Source: CANHEE01 sp043777755
GTDB lineage: Bacteria; Bacteroidota; Bacteroidia; Chitinophagales; Saprospiraceae
Assembly (NCBI GenBank): GCA_043777755.1
Contig: JAYWHK010000123.1
Coordinates: 1-10,484 of the forward strand
Length of the DNA: 10,484 bases
Direction of reading: 5' to 3'
Both the position numbers and the translations under genes were made by a program. Shown in pieces: positions 6,489 to 10,484 of the stretch (the first letter of the stretch is position 1; each line of letters opens with the position of its first letter). Under the pieces are notes generated by a model. That model was given only the letters and a program-made list of their open reading frames with translations. It was not told the origin of the DNA and did no database searches.

Positions 6489-8052
6489 GTTTGCTCCTTT
6501 ATTTTTAAAAAAATTAGATACTTGGTTGTTGTTGAATTATCCAAGAATCTGGGCGACACAATCGCATTATTTCCTTTGGATTTTGTTGTGTGGAACATTG
6601 ATTTCTGCCGTTGTTGCTTTTTTTCCAAGTATCCGCACTGAATCGTTGCAGTATTTTTTTGCCTACCAATCCAATTCTATACTTAAATACAGCATACAAG
6701 GTATTTTGGCATTTATCTTGACAATTTTTTGGCTGACGCAATTTCGAGCAAAATTTCGAGTTTTCAATTACAAAGAAGCGCTGTTGAGTTTGTTGCTTTT
6801 GACGGGTATTACGTTGTCTGTTTTCTTTTTTTGCGCTACGTATTCCATCGTTTTAGACAAGCGAAAAGCGAATTTGATAGACAAAAAAGAAGTTGAAAAA
6901 GATGTTGTTTTGGCACATTTGATTTCAAAAGTTTCAAGTCAAGAGAACACTATTTTGCGGACTGTAGAAGATGTAAAAGTACAAGATTACACTTTTTCAA
7001 AAAAGGAAATTGAAACGATTTTTTTGCAAAAAAAATATTTTACGATTTTGGAAAATACAGAATTAGGCGGTTACATCGCTCCTAACGATAGTATTTACAG
7101 TGGGCTTAATGATGAGCAATTGAACGCAAAAAGTAATGAAATGAATGAAAAATACAAAGTTTTTCATTTTAAAGCAGTAGAAAATTGCCAAACTGTTCCC
7201 GATTCTATCAAAAAAATGTATTTTGCTTTGTCAAAGGATAGAACAGAAACTCCGAGTTTTTACAATTGGTTTTTGCAAGTTCATTTGGCGAAAATTAGTC
7301 CAACTTTTGCGATGTTGGCGCAAAAATATTTTATAAAAACAATGTACCTTGAGTACAATAATGTAAGTGATAACCCCTTAAGCAATACGATACAAAGTTA
7401 TTTTGCACTACAAAACGCTTCTTGGCTTGGGCGACTGCTTGAACGGAATTATTTTTCTTTTACAGAAAAATTAGAAAATTTGGAAGGCAATAAGTCCATT
7501 TCTCTTTCAAATACAGTCGCAGCGTTGGACATTACGCAAAGTCAAGTTAATAATTTTCAAGAAGATTTAGAAAATTTTAAAGAAAAAAATAAAGATTGGA
7601 ACAATACAAAATTGCTTTGTATCTTATTATTCTTCCCATTTATGTTGTTGTGCGGCATTGTTCATTTTGGGATTCGAGATGTTTTGATAGGACTATTGGG
7701 CTTTATTATTGGGTATTTGTTGAATTTATTGCTTTTTGCAATGTTCGATTTTAGAATATATCACGTTACACCAATACTGATTCAAGTATTGTTTGTACAG
7801 GCGTTGGTTTTTTATTTCTATTGGCAAAAAAACGTAAAATCAAGACGATTTGCGCAATTGTTGCTGCCTTTTTCGATTTTTACTGCTATTATTGGTTTGA
7901 TAGTTTTTGTAAATGCTATTGATAATTATTGGCTTAAAGAATATGAGCCGACGAATATCTACATTGTTACCTTTTTGGCTTACACTTTGTTGGTTTTTCC
8001 ATTTACATTGGCATTGTATCATCGTTTGGAGTTTTTGCCGAAACAGAAGTAG
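6481..8052 (+). CDS. Eight-helix membrane protein, probable partner of the ABC ATPase
   Basis: 523 residues, not recognised as a named family. Hydrophobic segments fall at about 28-48, 68-87, 100-124, 377-396, 400-422, 429-448, 457-479 and 492-513: three helices, a roughly 250-residue soluble domain (125-376), then five helices. Positive residues cluster at the N-terminus, in loop 88-99 (QFRAKFRVFNYK) and in loop 449-456 (QKNVKSRR), so both termini are predicted cytoplasmic and the large domain periplasmic. That domain is lysine- and glutamate-rich, with a heptad-like stretch near 351-372 just before helix 4, suggesting a coiled coil leaning on the membrane. Immediate coupling to the ABC ATPase gene supports a permease role of the ABC-2 kind, where a large periplasmic domain between early helices is also found; this is inference. 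Phe and Leu content is very high. No terminator with a clear T-tract follows; AATTTTAA/TTAAAATT (8088-8111) is only a weak stem. Confidence 0.88.
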   Translation: MNKFAPLFLKKLDTWLLLNYPRIWATQSHYFLWILLCGTLISAVVAFFPSIRTESLQYFFAYQSNSILKYSIQGILAFILTIFWLTQFRAKFRVFNYKEALLSLLLLTGITLSVFFFCATYSIVLDKRKANLIDKKEVEKDVVLAHLISKVSSQENTILRTVEDVKVQDYTFSKKEIETIFLQKKYFTILENTELGGYIAPNDSIYSGLNDEQLNAKSNEMNEKYKVFHFKAVENCQTVPDSIKKMYFALSKDRTETPSFYNWFLQVHLAKISPTFAMLAQKYFIKTMYLEYNNVSDNPLSNTIQSYFALQNASWLGRLLERNYFSFTEKLENLEGNKSISLSNTVAALDITQSQVNNFQEDLENFKEKNKDWNNTKLLCILLFFPFMLLCGIVHFGIRDVLIGLLGFIIGYLLNLLLFAMFDFRIYHVTPILIQVLFVQALVFYFYWQKNVKSRRFAQLLLPFSIFTAIIGLIVFVNAIDNYWLKEYEPTNIYIVTFLAYTLLVFPFTLALYHRLEFLPKQK

Positions 8053-8190
8053 TTTTTGCTTTAATTTCGGTAATTATCCTACTGTGAAATTTTAAGTGAC
8101 GCTTTAAAATTGAGCTATACAATCGGTAATAAACGGTTGTTATGGGTGTTTTATCAGTAAAAAATCATGTACTGGCAAATTTAAGAAGGA

Positions 8191-8325
8191 TTTAGCACAC
8201 GAATTTTCGCAGATAAAATCAATAAATTGATTCCACTCACGGATTTTCACGGATTTCTCACGCAGGGAATCCGTGAAAATCCGTGAGTGATGCGAAGCAT
8301 CATCTGCGTAAATTCGTGTGCTAAA
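8191..8325. repeat. Nested palindrome predicted to fold as a three-armed cloverleaf
   Basis: The outer arms 8191-8214 and 8302-8325 are 24 bp long with a single mismatch (they contain TTTAGCACACGAATTT). Inside lie three further hairpins: AATCAAT-AA-ATTGATT (8217-8232); a perfect 22-bp stem, 8234-8255 with 8268-8289, built from CACGGATTTTCACGGATT around a 12-nt loop; and TGATGC-GAA-GCATCA (8288-8302). Together they give a four-way junction in single-stranded DNA or RNA. CACGGATTTTCACGGATTT-type sequences recur between genes in many bacteria, so this is probably a non-autonomous palindromic element. No transposase gene lies in the window. Confidence 0.92.
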
Positions 8326-8412
8326 TTAATCTTTATTGGAGCAACAAGTTAGCTGTCTTAGGATATTTTTAGCCATAATCCACCATCACTTAATATTTTT
8401 ACGAATAATTGA

Positions 8413-8514
8413 GCAGAAATTAAAGAGGATTTCTTAATTTACGGGTTCACCGAAAAAGGAAATTGGACTGAAATTGGTGAAGATTATGAAGCCTTTTTAA
8501 TCACAAAAAAATAG
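8413..8514 (+). pseudogene. Possible C-terminal remnant of an unidentified gene
   Basis: An open stretch of 33 codons with protein-like composition (AEIKEDFLIYGFTEKG, then NWTEIGEDYEAFLITKK) ends at TAG 8512-8514. It has no start codon, and an in-frame TGA lies just before it at 8410-8412. In the neighbouring frame 8330-8434 is also open (ending IIEQKLKRIS), so a frameshift around 8422-8430 could join the two. The likely reading is the tail of a gene truncated on its left, near the cloverleaf repeat. The family is not recognised. The stretch may also be chance. Confidence 0.35.
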
Positions 8515-8522
8515 TAAATTTG
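8515..8522 (+). promoter_or_regulatory. -7 box close to the small gene
   Basis: TAAATTTG matches TAnnTTTG and stands only 6 nt before the ATG at 8529, so a transcript starting from it would be nearly leaderless. No TTG is seen at the -33 position (the region is T-rich, around 8492-8499), which lowers confidence. Confidence 0.4.
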
Positions 8523-8528
8523 TATATT

Positions 8529-8681
8529 ATGACAATAGAGCAATTAAATAATTCAAAAATTCCAATCATTGTTTTTGACAAAAAGTTAGAGCAATTTAGA
8601 GGAAAAACTTTATTTCCTGAGAAATTAGCCCGTGCTAATGAGAAATTGTCAATGGCGGAGTTGCCTCAGAAAAAGAAATAA
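8529..8681 (+). CDS. Small protein of unknown function (50 residues)
   Basis: The frame runs from ATG 8529 to TAA 8681 and encodes a charged, soluble peptide starting MTIEQLNNSKIPIIVFDKK, with a middle block FRGKTLFPEKLARANEKL and a lysine-rich end (PQKKK). It has no signal peptide, membrane helix or cysteine. Support for a real gene comes from its setting: a TAnnTTTG box 6 nt upstream, a strong terminator 32 nt downstream, and a balanced amino-acid composition unlike the surrounding AT-rich DNA. I do not recognise the family. Its size and charge would suit an antitoxin or a small regulator, but no toxin gene lies beside it; the neighbour upstream is a decayed fragment, and this could be the surviving half of such a pair. 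That is speculation. Confidence 0.55.
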   Translation: MTIEQLNNSKIPIIVFDKKLEQFRGKTLFPEKLARANEKLSMAELPQKKK

Positions 8682-8712
8682 ATCTACATTTAAAGTGTTT
8701 AGCAAAACAATT

Positions 8713-8747
8713 AAATGGCTGTACAGTTTTATTGTACGGCCATTTTT
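8713..8747 (+). terminator. Rho-independent terminator after the small gene
   Basis: AAATGGCTGTACA (8713-8725) pairs with TGTACGGCCATTT (8733-8745) in a 13-bp stem with one G-T pair and a 7-nt loop. The downstream arm runs directly into TTTTT (8743-8747). It begins 32 nt after the stop codon at 8681, which supports the small frame being transcribed. Confidence 0.8.
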
Positions 8748-8760
8748 ATGGTAAATACTA

Positions 8761-8831
8761 TCCATAAGTCAAAAAAAAGACCACTTATGGATAAAAAAGT
8801 AAAAATATTTTGTCCATAAGTCAAAAAAAAG
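8761..8831. repeat. Three copies of TCCATAAGT, a candidate operator
   Basis: Two direct copies of the 19-mer TCCATAAGTCAAAAAAAAG lie at 8761-8779 and 8813-8831, exactly 52 bp apart. An inverted copy of the 9-bp core (ACTTATGGA) lies at 8783-8791. The second direct copy fills the whole spacer between the -33 and -7 boxes of the next gene, the classic place for a repressor. The 52-bp spacing is close to five helical turns. The first and inverted copies could also pair as a 9-bp hairpin. Confidence 0.7.
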
Positions 8832-8839
8832 TATATTTG
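8809..8839 (+). promoter_or_regulatory. Promoter of the DUF234 ATPase gene
   Basis: TTTG (8809-8812) and TATATTTG (8832-8839) match the Bacteroidota -33 and -7 boxes exactly, with a 19-bp spacer. Transcription would start near 8845, leaving a leader of about 10 nt before the ATG at 8856. The spacer is occupied by one TCCATAAGT copy with its A8 tract, so binding of a regulator there would compete with RNA polymerase. Confidence 0.75.
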
Positions 8840-8855
8840 TGGCAAATATTTTACA

Positions 8856-10286
8856 ATGAAAGATATATTGATTGGTCGCAAAGAAGAAATTGCTTTGCTT
8901 GAAAAAGTAAAAAATAGCGAAAAGTCGGCTTTTGTAGCCGTTTATGGTCGTCGTCGAGTAGGTAAAACTTTTTTGATAAGGAAAACTCATGAAAATGATT
9001 TTACTTTTCAAATGACGGGTTTGGCAAATTCCAATACGAAGCATCAATTAATCAATTTTAATGCGGCTTTGCTGCGCTATTTTCCCAAGATGGAAGAAAA
9101 AAAGCCAGCAAAAACATGGTTTGATGCTTTCCAGCTTTTGATAAATGCTTTGGAAAATGCTGAACAAGCAAAAAAAGTGGTTTTTATTGATGAATTGCCT
9201 TGGTTGGACACGCAACAATCTTATTTCGTTTCGGCTTTAGAGCATTTTTGGAACAGTTGGGCAAGTGCGAGGAATGACATTATGTTGATAGTTTGTGGTT
9301 CGGCAGCTTCATGGATGATAGGAAATTTGCTTAACAATCGAGGAGGTTTGCACAACCGAATTACGCACCGCATCAATCTTGCGCCTTTTTCGTTGCATGA
9401 AACAGAACTTTTTTTCAAAGCAAAAAATGCTGTTTTTGAACGTTACCAAATCGCTCAGTTTTACATGACTTTTGGAGGTGTTCCTTATTATTTGGAGCAA
9501 GTCGAAGCAGGTGAAAGCATTACACAAAATATTGACCGTCTGTGTTTTACACCAAATTCAGCACTAAAAAATGAGTTTGAAAACCTCTATGGTTCTTTGT
9601 TCAAAAAGTCGGAACGCCACACGACTGTTATTGAAGTTTTAGCAAAAAAGCAAAAAGGATTAACAAGAAGTGAGCTAATAAAATTGGCAAAATTACCCGA
9701 AGGCGGTGGCGCAACAAAAATTTTAAAAGAACTCGAAGAAAGTAATTTTATTCGTCGTTACAATGAATTTGGAAGTCAAAAACGCAACGCTCTTTATCAA
9801 CTTATTGATTTTTTCTCTATTTTTTACTTAAAATTCATGCGAGATAGTAGTTTCGACGACAGAAATGCGTGGCTTAACGGCTTGGATAATCCACAAATCA
9901 GGTCTTGGAATGGCTATGCTTTTGAGCGACTTTGCCTCATTCATAACGATTGTATCAAAAAAGCATTGGGTATCGCTGGTGTTCAAACGCAAACAAGTGC
10001 TTGGATTGGAACAAATGGTACTCAAAAAGCACAAGTTGATTTGGTGATTGACCGTCGAGATAGGGTCGTGAATCTTTGTGAAATGAAATTTTCTATTCAT
10101 AAATTTCAGATTTCTAAACAATATGCAGAAGAATTGCGTCAAAAAATAGGGCTTTTTAAGGAAGTTACCAGTACTAAAAAATCTGTTTATTTGACATTTA
10201 TCACTACTTTTGGCTTAGAAAGCAACGAATATTCACTAAGTTTGGTACAAAACAACTTGACAATGGACGTTTTGTTTGAGCCGTAA
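8856..10286 (+). CDS. AAA ATPase with C-terminal DUF234 nuclease-like domain
   Basis: 476 residues. FIGRKEE-like opening (LIGRKEEIALL, 5-15), Walker A YGRRRVGKTFLI (30-41), Walker B VVFIDELPWL (108-117), and sensor region IVCGSAASWM (145-154), followed by NRGGLHNRI and FGGVPYYLE (206-214). A winged-helix-like segment lies at about 253-302 (LTRSELIKLA, ATKILKELEESNFI). The C-terminal part matches DUF234 (PF03008): GYAFERLCL (353-361), then AQVDLVID (392-399) and CEMKFS (408-413). The residues E357, D395 and E409-x-K411 form a PD-(D/E)XK nuclease-like set. Such archaeal-type ATPase/DUF234 proteins are widespread, often multicopy and of uncertain role; nuclease activity is inferred. The gene stands alone behind its own strong promoter with an embedded repeat. 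Length is normal and all key motifs are intact. The start is the first ATG before the conserved GRKEE block. Confidence 0.92.
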   Translation: MKDILIGRKEEIALLEKVKNSEKSAFVAVYGRRRVGKTFLIRKTHENDFTFQMTGLANSNTKHQLINFNAALLRYFPKMEEKKPAKTWFDAFQLLINALENAEQAKKVVFIDELPWLDTQQSYFVSALEHFWNSWASARNDIMLIVCGSAASWMIGNLLNNRGGLHNRITHRINLAPFSLHETELFFKAKNAVFERYQIAQFYMTFGGVPYYLEQVEAGESITQNIDRLCFTPNSALKNEFENLYGSLFKKSERHTTVIEVLAKKQKGLTRSELIKLAKLPEGGGATKILKELEESNFIRRYNEFGSQKRNALYQLIDFFSIFYLKFMRDSSFDDRNAWLNGLDNPQIRSWNGYAFERLCLIHNDCIKKALGIAGVQTQTSAWIGTNGTQKAQVDLVIDRRDRVVNLCEMKFSIHKFQISKQYAEELRQKIGLFKEVTSTKKSVYLTFITTFGLESNEYSLSLVQNNLTMDVLFEP

Positions 10287-10484
10287 TTTAAAATAACTGT
10301 AGGGGCGACTTTAGTCGCACAAGAATCTAAACGTTGAAAACCAGCCATTTGTGCGACTAAAGTCCAGTACATTTCCCCAATGCATAGTTTTTGCATTGTA
10401 AGGGCGACTTTAGTCCAATGTCATTTCCCTAAGGATCTAATTTAACCAGCCCTTCTAAAGTTTGTATATGTCACCATACTTTTG
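10287..10484. repeat. GACTTTAGTC repeat cluster (imperfect tandem units)
   Basis: The core appears three times: GGGGCGACTTTAGTCGCAC (10302-10320), its inverse GTGCGACTAAAGTCC (10351-10365), and GGGCGACTTTAGTCC (10402-10416). The first two form a 14-bp perfect inverted repeat (10307-10320 with 10351-10364). A smaller hairpin, CAATGCA/TGCATTG, lies at 10378-10398. The stretch from 10303 and the stretch from 10402 look like two diverged copies about 99 bp apart, sharing in order GGGCGACTTTAGTC, then A-[AG]-[AG]-ATCTAA, then AACCAGCC and CTAAAG. No gene is supported here, and no T-tract marks a clear terminator for the ATPase gene. Confidence 0.8.

Larger units (their letters stand above)
8053..8855. 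other. Repeat-rich gap (803 bp) with one small gene
   Basis: Positions 8053-8190 show no gene and no strong structure apart from the weak AT stem at 8088-8111. Then come the cloverleaf repeat (8191-8325), about 90 bp without clear content, a decayed gene end (8413-8514), the 50-residue gene (8529-8681), its terminator (8713-8747), and the TCCATAAGT motif cluster with the promoter of the next gene (8761-8839). The mixture of palindromes and gene remains marks this as an accessory insertion point. Confidence 0.75.

Noticed and set aside
8088..8111. Terminator for the barrel-ABC operon (AATTTTAA/TTAAAATT stem)
   Set aside because: The stem is only 8 A-T pairs and no T-tract follows it.
9828..10142. 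104-codon minus-strand frame opposite the DUF234 gene
   Set aside because: Shadow of the coding strand; residue pattern lacks protein-like motifs.
10187..10396. 69-codon minus-strand frame at the end of the window
   Set aside because: Overlaps the end of the ATPase gene and runs through the GACTTTAGTC repeats, which explain its open frame.
10302..10484. Possible CRISPR array
   Set aside because: The repeats are palindromic, differ in length and spacing, occur in both orientations, and no cas gene is present.

Overview
The window comes from a low-GC member of the Bacteroidota, probably of a Cytophagia/Flexibacter-like type. Four things point there: a type IX secretion (T9SS) C-terminal sorting domain, a PorV/PorQ-type outer-membrane barrel, promoter boxes of the Bacteroidota form TTTG-N19/21-TAnnTTTG, and genes that lack Shine-Dalgarno sequences but have A-rich leaders. 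No tRNA, rRNA, CRISPR array or transposase gene was found.

Left part, minus strand. Positions 1-255 hold the N-terminus of an AAA-ATPase-like protein cut by the window edge. It has its own promoter, placed just behind the terminator of the gene upstream of it. Next come two minus-strand genes that look like an operon: a DUF1800 protein (2119-4071) followed by a DUF1501 protein (375-1973) carrying a twin-arginine-like signal and a T9SS sorting domain. DUF1800 and DUF1501 genes are commonly found together; their biochemical role is poorly known.

Middle, plus strand. A 401-bp divergent intergenic region carries a striking double palindrome. It is followed by a tightly packed operon: a PorV/PorQ-family barrel (4473-5567), an ABC ATPase (5574-6488) and an eight-helix membrane protein with a large predicted periplasmic domain (6481-8052, overlapping the ATPase gene by 8 nt). 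The simplest reading is an ABC system whose membrane subunit is the third gene, co-produced with an outer-membrane protein. The substrate is unknown.

Right part. The roughly 800-bp gap 8053-8855 contains a 135-bp nested palindrome predicted to fold as a cloverleaf, a decayed gene end, an unrecognised 50-residue gene with its own terminator, and a triplicated 9-bp motif, one copy of which fills the promoter spacer of the last gene. That gene (8856-10286) encodes an AAA ATPase with a C-terminal DUF234 nuclease-like domain. The window ends in a family of GACTTTAGTC repeats. Overall it is a chromosomal envelope/secretion segment, flanked by two ATPase genes of families that are typically multicopy and seeded with several different palindromic repeats. 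The least described items are the three-gene barrel-ABC-membrane operon, the cloverleaf repeat and the promoter-embedded motif.
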